Source: Clostridiales bacterium (GTDB lineage Bacteria; Bacillota; Clostridia; Oscillospirales; Oscillospiraceae). From it: a DNA stretch of 64,000 nucleotides. Under the pieces are notes generated by a model. That model saw only the letters and a program-made list of their open reading frames with translations, searched no databases and was not told the DNA's origin. Position numbers and translations under genes: made by a program. This document shows, one piece after another, positions 1 to 8,747 of this stretch. Location of the stretch: contig JAAYBD010000044.1 of NCBI GenBank assembly GCA_012719035.1, positions 1 to 64,000 of the forward strand, in the 5' to 3' direction. Within the stretch, counting starts at the first letter, position 1; the number at the start of each line of letters is the position of its first letter.

Positions 1-1
1 A

Positions 2-988
2 TATGATTTTTATCATTTGGCTTTGGCTCGTTATAACAATAATGAAAGCTACGAAGATGCTGTTGCGGAATTAATAGATGATTTCGAAAAAAAATGTCCT
101 AAAAAACTGCATATTTTCATCGGTGTAATTGACCGTGTTAATCGATGCTTGGATGCAATTGAAAGCTATCTTTTATCATTCCTTACTGAAAATAATGATT
201 ACGACCTCGATTCGCTTGTTTCCAGCACATTTGGATATTTTCTTGCTAATGACGAAGAAAAGGAACGGATGAAAACCGTATTCTCAGTTGTTAGGGACTA
301 TCTTCTCAATACGGTAAATAACACAGATAAGCGAGCTGCTTTCAGCCGTACACTTCTTGGGACAAAACAGTTGCTTGAATTGGAAAAGTGGGTTATTGAA
401 AATTCTGATACACTTATGAATTGCGAAACATCTTCTGAAATTCTGCAAATAGTTATTCCTAAATTAGTAGAATACAGTGAGAATAAGTGCCTTAAAGCAA
501 TCACAACTGAAAGCGAAATTCCCAATATCGCCAACATGTGGATCAGCGGGATGTCATACAAACAGATTCTTGAATATGCAGCCGAAAACAACGTTATGAT
601 CATCCGCAGAAAAAAAGAAGCAAAAATCCAGCTTAGCGAAATCATTGATATCTGTGACGAAGGATTTGGGTATGCTTCAACGCTTATTATTAATGCTATT
701 TCAGAACTGTTACGGTTCAATTGCGAAGATAGTGAAGATGCCTGTAAGCTTCTTGGAGAGCTGAGTAAGCAAATGCGGTATGGTCTTCCGACAAAAAAGA
801 GCATTATTATTTATGAGTCGGGATTTGGCGACAGGGTTATATCTTTAAGGCTTGCAGCCGCGCTGCAAGGATTTTTAATAAGAAATAAAAGGCAATTTCA
901 AAAGGCAGCAAAATCAAAAAAAGACAGCCTTATGGATATCTTGATTGGATTTCCTAAAATATTTTCTGACAGAACGGCTGAAATATAG
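2..988 (+). CDS. C-terminal part of a large protein of unknown function (5' end outside window)
   Basis: The frame is open from base 2 to the stop at 988, so this is probably the last ~328 residues of a longer gene. A TTG at 17 could act as a start but has no ribosome site visible. The protein is mostly helical, with no membrane segment or signal peptide and a basic end (residues NKRQFQKAAKSKKD). I recognise no catalytic motif. The helical, weakly charged character would fit the accessory C-terminal region of an ATPase or helicase, but nothing in the visible part proves that. No terminator is obvious after it; the next 280 bases (989-1269) show no gene. Confidence 0.6.
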   Translation, partial: YDFYHLALARYNNNESYEDAVAELIDDFEKKCPKKLHIFIGVIDRVNRCLDAIESYLLSFLTENNDYDLDSLVSSTFGYFLANDEEKERMKTVFSVVRDYLLNTVNNTDKRAAFSRTLLGTKQLLELEKWVIENSDTLMNCETSSEILQIVIPKLVEYSENKCLKAITTESEIPNIANMWISGMSYKQILEYAAENNVMIIRRKKEAKIQLSEIIDICDEGFGYASTLIINAISELLRFNCEDSEDACKLLGELSKQMRYGLPTKKSIIIYESGFGDRVISLRLAAALQGFLIRNKRQFQKAAKSKKDSLMDILIGFPKIFSDRTAEI

Positions 989-1269
989 AAGCTTCAAGGT
1001 ATTAGTTTGCAAAACAAGTACGACACCTTGGCAAATAAAATTACCTTGCATTATCTATATAACCCGACTGCTTGTTATGTTTAAACTGTACAAGCATGCA
1101 ACAGCATAATAAGAAGCTCCGGCATGTTAAGATAGCGGCTATAATTTACTGTGTATTATTGCAAAGTAAAGGATAATGTTTCTGATCAGCCCATTATGAA
1201 CATAATAAATATATGATGATAAAAGATTTTTCGAGCAGATAATTTTGCGTTTGAGGAGGCGACCGGAGA

Positions 1270-1977
1270 ATGGGTGTGAAGAATAGAACTTATATCGCAA
1301 TCGACTTAAAATCCTTTTACGCTTCGGTCGAGTGTATAGAACGAGGGCTTGATCCGCTGACCACAAACCTTGTCGTCGCTGATGCAAGCCGCACCGAAAA
1401 GACCATCTGTCTCGCCGTCTCCCCCTCCCTCAAGGCATATGGCATCCCGGGAAGGGCAAGGCTGTTTGAGGTCGTTCAGAAAGTGAAGGAAGCCAACGCA
1501 AGGCGGCTGCGCGAAGCACCGGGACACACGTTTACCGGTTCTTCTGTAAGCAGCATTGAACTGAAATCTTCTCCGGATCTGTCTCTGGACTACATCGTCG
1601 CACCGCCGAGAATGGCGTATTATATAAAGTACAGCACGAGAATTTATAATATCTATTTAAAATATATTGCACCCGAAGATATCCATGTTTATTCCATTGA
1701 CGAAGTATTCATTGACGCCACCGACTATCTTAACACGTATAAGCTCTCAGCACGTGAGTTCACCATGAAAATGATTTTGGACGTTCTTGAGACAACCGGC
1801 ATCACCGCTACGGCGGGAATCGGCACAAATCTATACCTAAGCAAAATTGCTATGGATATCGGGGCAAAGCATATGCTTGAGGACATCGATTTGAATTGTC
1901 ACGCCTGTGAATGGAAGCCCGTCTGCGACGAAGTGGAGGGCATGAAAGGAATACATTCCAAGATAGCAAAGCATTGA
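1270..1977 (+). pseudogene. Truncated Y-family DNA polymerase (UmuC/UvrX-like) with unrelated Cys-rich tail
   Basis: ATG at 1270 follows a good GGAGG site. Residues 1-200 match the palm and fingers of a Y-family translesion polymerase: the first metal-site motif IDLKSFYASVE (Asp12) and the second motif YSIDEVFID (Asp144, Glu145) are intact. Family members run to about 400-480 residues, but here similarity stops at about residue 201 (near base 1870), before the thumb and little-finger domains. The last 34 residues (Cys210, Cys213, Cys219, reading CHACEWKPVC) look like the end of another protein. The simplest reading is a deletion that fused a broken umuC-like gene to the tail of a neighbour. 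It is unlikely to polymerise DNA normally. It precedes the CoA-transferase by about 100 bases. Confidence 0.7.
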
Positions 1978-2083
1978 TAGCAGAGCAGAATGCGGCTCAA
2001 ACACGCCTATGATTAACGGTTATTTTATTACAGGTAAAATAACAGGACTGATCAAAAATAATTTTTTAGAATGGAGAATTATT

Positions 2084-3421
2084 ATGGCAGACTGGAAAGC
2101 ATACTACAAAGAACACTTGGTTAACGTAGAATATGTAGCAAAGCAAATCAAACCCGGGGATGTTATATGGATGGGGCAGGGACCTGAAATTCCGTACACG
2201 ATGCTTGATGAGATCTATGCGCACATGGAAGACTATCACGATATTATATTTCTGTATAATGTCTCAACTATGCCTTTTGATTTGCTCTTTGACCACGAGA
2301 GCAAAAAGCATTGCAGGCTGATCAGCTTCTTTAACCTCCCCATCGAGCGCATGTCGGGAGAGTTGGGCATACAGGAATATCACAGCTGCGGATATGATCA
2401 TCTTGACGATGGTATTTTTGCATACAACTGCAACACTATTGCCCTGCACGTTTGCCCTCCCGATGAAGACGGTTACTGCAATGTGGGTCATTACGGTGTT
2501 TCCACTACATCTTTGGTCGCGCATGACCCCAGAATCAAAAAAAGAATCGGCTTTATGGACGCAACAGGCCATTATCCCATTCCCGGCGATCATAAGGATG
2601 TTTCAATTCACATCACAGAGTTCGACTACATTGTAGAATGCAACACCGAAGTATTTGAAATTCCTCCCTCTCCCCCTACGCAGGTAGATAAAGACATAGC
2701 AGCGCACATTCTTCCCCATATTAAGAAGGACGATAAGCTTCAGGTGGGCTGGGGCGGACTCGGAGATGAAATCCTCTCTAATCTGCGCGAAGCAGGTCCG
2801 CTTGAGGTCTATACCGAAGTTGCCTGCGATGTCATGGTCGATCTGGTTGAGGAGGGAATACTTACAAAAGTTCAGGCGTCAAGTCCCGGGGCTTGCTCCG
2901 AACGTTTCTTCAAGTTCCTTGCAACCGATTCCAGAATAAAGCTCCTTCCAAGGAACAAAATGATTGAGCTTTTTGAAGTTGCAAAGCAGGAAAACGTCTT
3001 TGCCATAAACTGCACACTGATGGTTGATCTTCTGGGGCAGGCCTGTTCCGAAGCTCAAGGTCTAAAACCATACAGCGGCGCCGGCGGCTCCTTTGCATAT
3101 ATCTATGGCGCGATGCGCTCTAAGGGCGGACGGAGCTTCCTGTGCCTGCGCTCTACATACACAGACGATGAAGGCGTTCGTCACAGCAGCGTTGTTCCTT
3201 GGCTGCCCGAAGGCTCGATAGTAACAACACCCAAAAACGCCCAGATGTACATAGTAACCGAACACGGCGTAGCCGATGTTTACCTCAAAACCATGAAAGA
3301 CCGTATAAGAGCCATTATCAAAATCGCACATCCCGATTATCGTCTGGAGCTGAAAGAAAAGATTTGCACTACCCCGCTCATGTACGAAGATGATTTTGAT
3401 GGTGTCGATCTGTTTTCATAA
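2084..3421 (+). CDS. Acetyl-CoA hydrolase/transferase family CoA-transferase
   Basis: This 445-residue cytoplasmic protein belongs to the acetyl-CoA hydrolase / 4-hydroxybutyrate or butyryl-CoA:acetate CoA-transferase family, which moves CoA between short-chain acids through a glutamyl-CoA thioester. ATG 2084 is preferred over an in-frame upstream ATG at 2009 because TGGAG lies just before it. The likely catalytic Glu245 sits in YTEVACD, followed by DLVEEGIL. The CoA-binding glycine region GWGGLGDEI is at about 223, and the C-terminal motif SGAGGSFAYIYGA leads into SKGG. The sequence diverges enough from AbfT/Cat2 that the substrate cannot be named. Fermentative acid exchange is the likely role in an anaerobe. 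A hairpin terminator follows. Confidence 0.85.
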   Translation: MADWKAYYKEHLVNVEYVAKQIKPGDVIWMGQGPEIPYTMLDEIYAHMEDYHDIIFLYNVSTMPFDLLFDHESKKHCRLISFFNLPIERMSGELGIQEYHSCGYDHLDDGIFAYNCNTIALHVCPPDEDGYCNVGHYGVSTTSLVAHDPRIKKRIGFMDATGHYPIPGDHKDVSIHITEFDYIVECNTEVFEIPPSPPTQVDKDIAAHILPHIKKDDKLQVGWGGLGDEILSNLREAGPLEVYTEVACDVMVDLVEEGILTKVQASSPGACSERFFKFLATDSRIKLLPRNKMIELFEVAKQENVFAINCTLMVDLLGQACSEAQGLKPYSGAGGSFAYIYGAMRSKGGRSFLCLRSTYTDDEGVRHSSVVPWLPEGSIVTTPKNAQMYIVTEHGVADVYLKTMKDRIRAIIKIAHPDYRLELKEKICTTPLMYEDDFDGVDLFS

Positions 3422-3519
3422 TCTTTGATACGAATCAGTTTTGATCTTGGGGCAGGTTAAAACTGTGTTCACTGGGGAAGCACCGCTTAAAACGTGTGCT
3501 TCCTTAGCGATACAAAATA

Positions 3520-3557
3520 AAAAGCTCAGTTAATGTAATAACTGGGCTTTTTATTTT
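3520..3557 (+). terminator. Intrinsic terminator after CoA-transferase
   Basis: Stem AAAAGCTCAGTTA pairs with TAACTGGGCTTTT (one G-T pair) around a 6-base loop and runs into a T-rich stretch. Confidence 0.8.
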
Positions 3558-3653
3558 TATAGATATATGATGTTTTGATTTATATGTTGTCCATAATTAA
3601 AATGCATTGGAAGGAATGCCGTCAGCTTAGTTGCCCTCTTCTTCGCTTTTACT

Positions 3654-4094
3654 TTAGCTATATTGTTTTCTCAGCTGATTCAATGCCCGTTCTTTCGTCC
3701 TATGTACAGCTGGCTGTGATATGCCAAGCCTTTTCGCTGTTTCAAACTCTGTTCTTCCTTCAAGAACAGTTGATCTGATAACTCTTTTTTGCTGTAACGT
3801 AAGTATTGAGAGCATTTCCTGAACAAATACAGAACTTTCCACCCTATAAGCCGGATCATTTGAAATTGCCATTTTATTGAGCATTTCATCGGTATTCTGA
3901 AGAGTATCAAGTATTTCAGCACCATCCTCCCCCTTAAAACTTATCGGCTGATTTAATATGAGTATTTCATGCTCCAACAAGCGCTGATGCTTTTTATACA
4001 ACCTGATTGCCTCGCGATGTAATCCAACCTCAAACCAAGTAACTATCTTTGCTTCTTCAAGATTTCGGCTGCCGATCTTATTATCTGGAAACAT
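3654..4094 (-). CDS. Small sigma-70 region-4-like transcription factor
   Basis: This 146-residue protein ends with a sigma region 4 type helix-turn-helix (about 90-146): ILTLQQKRVIRSTVLEG, then TEFETAKRLGISQPAVHRTKERAL. The N-terminal half is helical and weakly region-2-like at best. The length and the neighbouring holin recall the small sigma factors of the TcdR/UviA group, or phage-type late regulators, but I cannot assign it firmly. GGAG lies about 11 bases before ATG. It is downstream of the HTH protein on the same strand, but a terminator-like hairpin at 4147-4177 separates them, so it may have its own promoter. Confidence 0.65.
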   Translation of the reverse strand: MFPDNKIGSRNLEEAKIVTWFEVGLHREAIRLYKKHQRLLEHEILILNQPISFKGEDGAEILDTLQNTDEMLNKMAISNDPAYRVESSVFVQEMLSILTLQQKRVIRSTVLEGRTEFETAKRLGISQPAVHRTKERALNQLRKQYS

Positions 4095-4146
4095 TTCATC
4101 TCATCTCCAATCATTTGTTGAATCTGCACCTACTGTATAAAAAGAA

Positions 4147-4177
4147 AATAGGGGGTTAATTTAATAACCTCCCTATT
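4147..4177 (-). terminator. Terminator-like hairpin between HTH gene and sigma-like gene
   Basis: AATAGGGGGTTA pairs with TAACCTCCCTATT around ATTTAA. On the minus strand it is followed by a T-rich tract, as expected just after the gene ending at 4195. A degenerate copy of the same sequence occurs at about 5168-5205. Confidence 0.6.
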
Positions 4178-4194
4178 GTAAAAAATATTTCATT

Positions 4195-4509
4195 TTATCC
4201 GTCATTAAGACGTTTTTGGATAATGTTCTCAATTTCACCTGATTCCCATATCACATTTGGCTTATGTTGAGCTATGGTTTCCAATATCCATAATGTTAGG
4301 TCAGAGCAGGCTTCGTCATAGCCTAATTTGAAGCTATGTTTTTTTATGAGCGGTGAAAGACGATTTATAAGCTGCTCGGTTGCATCTAAATCACCGCTTT
4401 GGGATTTGATTATCAGCTCTTTAAAACCGGTTTTTTCATTCAGTTTTTTCATCCCTCCTTTTTCTTTGCGCTTCCTACTTGATTTTGCATATGAAAGCGA
4501 TTTATCCAT
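4195..4509 (-). CDS. Small helix-turn-helix protein (HTH_16-like)
   Basis: The 104-residue product has a basic N-terminus followed by a helical domain (FKELIIKSQSGDLDATEQLI, then RLSPLIKKHSFKLGYDEACSDL) resembling the HTH_16 type domain found beside small sigma factors and holins in Clostridia and their mobile elements. It looks like the start of a sigma region 2, so it and the downstream sigma-like protein may work together as a split sigma factor; that is inference. ATG at 4509 has CGGAG 8-9 bases upstream. An internal ATG at MKKLNEK lies too close to its AGGAGG to be the better start. No strong promoter is evident in the AT-rich 220 bases upstream. Confidence 0.6.
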   Translation of the reverse strand: MDKSLSYAKSSRKRKEKGGMKKLNEKTGFKELIIKSQSGDLDATEQLINRLSPLIKKHSFKLGYDEACSDLTLWILETIAQHKPNVIWESGEIENIIQKRLNDG

Positions 4510-4732
4510 GTTGATTTACTCCGGTACAAGAGCAGCTTTGCACTATAATATAAATAGTATATTTCATATAAAGCGTCGAAAAACGGTGATGAATTATGTA
4601 GTATATGTTAAATTTATGTAAAATTTCTTATTTCTTTATAATATACATTGTATGGACTTGCACTAAAACCAGTGCCTTATGTTTGCTATTAGAAGCCTTT
4701 AAGACAATCGCTCTATTTTAAATAAGAGCTTT

Positions 4733-5134
4733 TTATTTTTCTATTTTGTCTATTTGCATCAATACATCCTTTAGTTTCTTCGGAAGCGGAAGTCCGATAT
4801 TTGCCGCATTTTCGATTATACTTATTCCTTCATTGGACAGATAAAACATTATCAGCATGGTCCTTATCGAACTGCCCGATCCTATAATGTAATTATCTAT
4901 AACATTTCCAAGCCCGACTAAAATAAATATCATCGCTTTTTTAACAATTCCTCTGTATCCTATTTTGCTTGATATTTTCTTTTGACATACGGCAAGCATT
5001 ACGCCGCTAATATAATCGAGCACCGCAAAGGAAATAAGCGCATAAAACAGAGGATTTCTTTCTCCTAAAAACCAGCCTAACACTCCGCCAAGCAAAGCAG
5101 AAATCATTTTAAAATCATCAGCAGCAGTATCCAT
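4733..5134 (-). CDS. Phage-type holin / toxin-secretion holin family protein
   Basis: The 133-residue membrane protein resembles the TcdE/UtxA/BhlA holin family. It has short hydrophobic segments at about 10-45 and 65-105 (FYALISFAVLDYISGVMLA, then a glycine-rich middle) and a charged C-terminus. The DYISGVMLA motif is typical of this family. Such proteins make membrane holes for lysis or for release of toxins and bacteriocins. It lies upstream of the HTH and sigma-like genes on the same strand, and no endolysin is nearby. The gene set resembles a toxin or bacteriocin release module, or a phage remnant. The ATG is preceded by GGAG and AGG. Confidence 0.75.
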   Translation of the reverse strand: MDTAADDFKMISALLGGVLGWFLGERNPLFYALISFAVLDYISGVMLAVCQKKISSKIGYRGIVKKAMIFILVGLGNVIDNYIIGSGSSIRTMLIMFYLSNEGISIIENAANIGLPLPKKLKDVLMQIDKIEK

Positions 5135-5193
5135 TTTACCTAATCTCCATTTTTGATTAATCTATTATCAAAAAGAAAACAGGAAACTAATTT

Positions 5194-5355
5194 AATAACC
5201 GCCTGCCGGAATATTTTCTTCCTTCTGTTTCCATTGATTTGATTCTGCATGCGTGGATAAAGGTAAGCGGTGATGGTTATGACTACGGATTTGTAAATAC
5301 CGGACTGGACAAAGGCTCTACACCTTCGACTATTTCTATGTACGGAGCTTGGTAG
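5194..5355 (+). pseudogene. Possible C-terminal fragment of a lost gene
   Basis: A 53-codon open stretch with no start codon or ribosome site, closed upstream by a stop, reads as plausible protein (…HAWIKVSGDGYDYGFVNTG, ending STISMYGAW). It may be the tail of a deleted rightward gene. I do not recognise the family. The 310-base gap it sits in otherwise holds only the hairpin at 5372-5417. Confidence 0.3.
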
Positions 5356-5371
5356 CATAAAAATAAACAAA

Positions 5372-5417
5372 ATTCAGGTGCAAGATTTTTGTAAGTTTAA
5401 ATATCTTGCACCTGAAT
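5372..5417 (-). terminator. Strong terminator hairpin downstream of the YcxB-like gene
   Basis: A perfect 15-bp stem (ATTCAGGTGCAAGAT with ATCTTGCACCTGAAT) is followed on the minus strand by a T-rich run. It probably also ends rightward transcripts. Confidence 0.75.
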
Positions 5418-5444
5418 AGGCATTTTTATGTAGAAAACGAATGG

Positions 5445-5936
5445 CTAATTGTTTATTAAATTTGCAATCCAATCATAAAATTCTTCCGCATCGCCGACTT
5501 CAAATTCCCTCGTATCAATATACACCCATTTTCTGTCCACCCATATTTTATAGTAATTTCCCAGCCTTTTAATTTTTTTGATTTTTGAAATAGGATAGCT
5601 TGTTTCTGTATCGTATTTCAGATTTTTTGACGAAAAAGTTTGATCGTTAAAGGTCAGTATACGCTCTCCATCAAGCTTTCTTTTCTTTATAATCGCCATT
5701 AGAATATTTGCTGTCAGCGCCGGCATATTAAACCATATTACGCTGAGAAACAGCAGCAGTATGAGTCTGATCAAGCCATTTGTTCTCATATCGCCAAACA
5801 ATACAATTACGCAGACATTTAGAATAATAGCAATGATCAGCAATATTTTAAAAGCAAGATTAAAGGCTTTATTTTCTTCTTTATGTAGGTTTTTAAATAA
5901 ATTTTTATTATAATTATGTCTTATTCTAAATTCCAT
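5445..5936 (-). CDS. Membrane protein with YcxB-like C-terminal domain
   Basis: The 163-residue protein has two hydrophobic segments (about 34-55 and 61-82) followed by a soluble domain (TFNDQTFSSKNLKYDTETSY, then YYKIWVDRKWVYIDTREF) typical of YcxB-like C-terminal domains. The function is unknown in this family. The start at 5936 has a full AGGAGG six bases upstream; an in-frame ATG 11 codons earlier lacks one. It lies alone between the hairpin at 5372-5417 and the next leftward gene. Confidence 0.65.
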   Translation of the reverse strand: MEFRIRHNYNKNLFKNLHKEENKAFNLAFKILLIIAIILNVCVIVLFGDMRTNGLIRLILLLFLSVIWFNMPALTANILMAIIKKRKLDGERILTFNDQTFSSKNLKYDTETSYPISKIKKIKRLGNYYKIWVDRKWVYIDTREFEVGDAEEFYDWIANLINN

Positions 5937-6053
5937 AATAAACCTCCTCTGGGCTTCCCATATCCTCAAAAAATTTTGTCTGGCGGCATTGCATAACGCT
6001 CCTATCCCGCCCAGACAGTATACGTTCGGGTAAAATCATCATTTCAATACCCT

Positions 6054-8228
6054 TCAATTTTTCTCTGCAATGTAAACGCTGACTCTGCTTTGGATTATCT
6101 TCGCAGTCTCTTCCGCCGTTCTGCTGCCTTCAAAGTATGGTTTCGCCTCTTCTTCAATAATTTCCTGAATAACAGAGTTCGTATCAGCGCTCTTGCGTGT
6201 GGAAGCAATCAAAGTCTTTAATTTGTCAATATCGCTACTCGCGATTTTAATCTTTCCACCGGTAAAATCAGTAAGATTCCCATCAACGGCATCCTGCATT
6301 TGCTTCTCGAGCGCAGACTGAACAATAGGCATTCCTATGGTCATTTCACACTGATATCGATCATCCAGCATGGTTTTTACAAAATCGAGCGCCGCGTCCT
6401 GATGTTCACTTTTTGCTGAAACCGCTATTCTTTCGCCTCCGAAGCTGAAGAGACTGCCGTTGCCGCTATCATTGGGAAAGCCAATGAATGTATAATCTCC
6501 CCCAAATCTTTTTGAGTAACCGCATATACTTGTAATGCTCTGAATAGGCGCCATTTTTAGGAGAGCATTATCCTCATAGCTCTTAATATCACCAAACTGC
6601 AAGTAGTTATCCGGCATCTCATTGCAGGTTTCCAAAAGCTTCACAAACTCCGCATTATCAAAACTGCATTTGCCGTTTTCCTTGTCCAGATAATTTGCAA
6701 GCGAAAACGTGCAAACCCATTTAAGCAGTTCGGTTTTCGTTGCAAAAGTGCCAAACTTGTGCATATGACTTCCGCACTTTTCCATTACCTCGTTCATCTC
6801 ATCCGTTGTCCAGCTCGTTTTATCTCCTGCAAACTCACGCGATACCGCGAAACTATATATCTCAAATCTATCAGGAATAGAATACAGCCTTCCATTTGTT
6901 TCGAGAGCAGATTTTACCGGCCCAACAAGTTTATATCCGTATTCATCAAGAAAAGGATTTAAATCCATTAATGCTCCCGAGGACTCAAAACCTTCTATCG
7001 GCATGAATTTAAAGTTATAAAGATCGGGAGCCTTCCCCGAAATGACCTCCGTATTCAGGCGCATAAAATCATCTTCAGTTTCGTAGTATTCCGGTACAAT
7101 TTTATAATCCGGATTGCTGCTGTTATACTGTGTTATTAAATTTGCAAGATCGTAGCCCAAAAATTCCGTCGCAAGCTTCAGCGCCTGACGCGCGTGTTCC
7201 CTATACTCCTTTTGTATTATTGCAAACCGGCTTTCGCCCCCGACAACAGCCACATACTTCTCATTCCCCAAATCTTTAAAGGCAGAAAGCCCCGCACCTC
7301 CAATGCCGCAGTCCAGCCAGTTAAGGAGAATGTTATATGCCTTGGTATCCTTGTCGTAGACAAGCAGCTCTCTGCCCGTATTTATAAAAAATCTGTCTCC
7401 GCTGCAATCGGTGTATATACCACTCCAATTTCCATCGTATGTTTTTTCATCGGGAACATACTCACCCCAGCTTTTTGCATCCATATCAATAAAATAGATT
7501 CCCGTTTCATTGCCCTCGGCGACATACGCAATGGCATTGCCATCTATTTTCGCAACGGACATTATCCTTTTGCTTCCTCCGCCATCAAGGCTGAACAGTT
7601 TGCCCCCGTCTGTATTGAACACATCTATTTCAGTATCATCCCAGCAAACGATATGCCCGTTTTCGTCTGCCAAAACACCAACGAGCTGCCTGTCGCTGCC
7701 TAAAGCCTCTATGGAAATATTACCGATACATACTCCGTCTGCATTATAATTGCTTATGGAATATCGCCCCGAAAACTCTTCGTTTGTCTTCATCTCATCA
7801 TTAATTATGTATGCGGATGGCATTTCTCCGGCAAGTATCCAAACGCTGCCGCTTTTATCAGACGTCATCCCGTATATTGTTTTTGCATTATCTGCGGAAT
7901 TATCAAACTCTAATTTCTTCAGATTTTCGCTGTCGATATTATATAAATACAGAGTCGGAACGCCCCCTAAGGAACCCGCTATAAACAGGCTGCCGTCTGA
8001 AACCGAAATAGCTTTTATCTTTCCGAAATCCTCCGGCATATCTTTATAGGACAGCGTATATACCCACTCGCCATCATCTTTATTTGCAGCCGCAACCGAA
8101 GCTGCAAGGTTCGCAGAATCATCGGATGGTTTTGCACATCCCGAAGCTGATATAAGTACTGAGAATATCAGCAGCATGCATAATATTTGATTTATCGGCT
8201 TTTTCTGATTACTAAGTATAGTTTTCAA
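6054..8228 (-). CDS. Large solute-binding-like lipoprotein
   Basis: The product has about 724 residues. TTG 8228 is preferred because AGGGGG sits 7 bases before it. An N-terminal signal peptide ends in a lipobox-like ISASGC, so it should be lipid-anchored outside the membrane. Residues ~40-350 contain repeated W/Y/G-rich blades suggesting a beta-propeller-like region. The C-terminal half resembles family 1 extracellular solute-binding proteins (LATEFLGYDLANLITQYN, LNTEVISGKAPDLYNFKF). No ABC permease or ATPase is adjacent, so transport is unproven. A paralogue with the same layout (shared ILNWxDCG and IIEEEAKPYF-type blocks) lies at 12444-14484. It could instead sense sugars or peptides. Confidence 0.75.
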   Translation of the reverse strand: MKTILSNQKKPINQILCMLLIFSVLISASGCAKPSDDSANLAASVAAANKDDGEWVYTLSYKDMPEDFGKIKAISVSDGSLFIAGSLGGVPTLYLYNIDSENLKKLEFDNSADNAKTIYGMTSDKSGSVWILAGEMPSAYIINDEMKTNEEFSGRYSISNYNADGVCIGNISIEALGSDRQLVGVLADENGHIVCWDDTEIDVFNTDGGKLFSLDGGGSKRIMSVAKIDGNAIAYVAEGNETGIYFIDMDAKSWGEYVPDEKTYDGNWSGIYTDCSGDRFFINTGRELLVYDKDTKAYNILLNWLDCGIGGAGLSAFKDLGNEKYVAVVGGESRFAIIQKEYREHARQALKLATEFLGYDLANLITQYNSSNPDYKIVPEYYETEDDFMRLNTEVISGKAPDLYNFKFMPIEGFESSGALMDLNPFLDEYGYKLVGPVKSALETNGRLYSIPDRFEIYSFAVSREFAGDKTSWTTDEMNEVMEKCGSHMHKFGTFATKTELLKWVCTFSLANYLDKENGKCSFDNAEFVKLLETCNEMPDNYLQFGDIKSYEDNALLKMAPIQSITSICGYSKRFGGDYTFIGFPNDSGNGSLFSFGGERIAVSAKSEHQDAALDFVKTMLDDRYQCEMTIGMPIVQSALEKQMQDAVDGNLTDFTGGKIKIASSDIDKLKTLIASTRKSADTNSVIQEIIEEEAKPYFEGSRTAEETAKIIQSRVSVYIAEKN

Positions 8229-8435
8229 TTCAAATCCCCCTATCAAGAAGCTGTTTATTCCAGTCCACTTTCAGATCTCCAACTATATATGTCCGGCATA
8301 GTACAAATGGGGACAAAAACATAAGTTCACTATTTTTGTATCAGCCGTGATTCCCATTTTCATTTTCAGCATATAATTTATAGAGTATTAATATAAATAT
8401 TTGACTTATGTATCTGTTTTGTAAACACCTGACAG

Positions 8436-8463
8436 TTGACAAATCCATAATAGCTTGTATAAT
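8436..8463 (+). promoter_or_regulatory. Sigma-A promoter of the riboflavin operon
   Basis: TTGACA (8436-8441), a 16-base spacer and TATAAT (8458-8463) lie about 20 bases before the FMN riboswitch. Confidence 0.8.
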
Positions 8464-8481
8464 TATGCTCAATTGAATAAT

Positions 8482-8590
8482 ATCTTCAGGGCAGGGTGTG
8501 ATTCCCTACCGGTGGTAAAGCCCACGAGCCGAAAGGCATGATTCGGTGCAATTCCGAAGCCGACAGTATAGTCTGGATGAAAGAAGATAG
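8482..8590 (+). ncRNA. FMN riboswitch (RFN element)
   Basis: This matches the RFN consensus in order: ATCTTCAGGGCAGGGTG, TTCCCTACCGG, GCCCACGAGCC, GCATGATTCGGTG, CCGAAGCCGACAG, TATAGTCTGGATG and AAAGAAGAT. The outer ATCTTC/GAAGAT closing stem is intact. FMN binding is known to favour the downstream terminator, lowering expression of riboflavin genes. Confidence 0.97.
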
Positions 8591-8628
8591 ACAGCCGCAG
8601 GGGTTTCTGCGTGTGTTTTTGATTTCTG

Positions 8629-8663
8629 CTCCGAAATGTTTAAAATATTTCGGAGCTTTTTGA
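8629..8663 (+). terminator. Riboswitch-controlled terminator
   Basis: GCTCCGAAAT and ATTTCGGAGC form a stem followed by TTTTTG, 38 bases after the aptamer. It is the expected expression platform of the FMN riboswitch. Confidence 0.85.
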
Positions 8664-8699
8664 TATTCACACCCGCCCTGTGGTCCGTTCTCCGACATG

Positions 8700-8727
8700 C
8701 CTTGAACTATTTGTTCAAGGCGTTTTT
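8700..8727 (+). terminator. Second hairpin in the riboflavin leader
   Basis: CCTTGAAC and GTTCAAGG form an 8-bp stem followed by CGTTTTTG. It lies between the riboswitch terminator and the ribD ribosome site and could be a second stop or a processing structure. Confidence 0.5.
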
Positions 8728-8747
8728 GTATTTTGGGAGGTGTTTTC

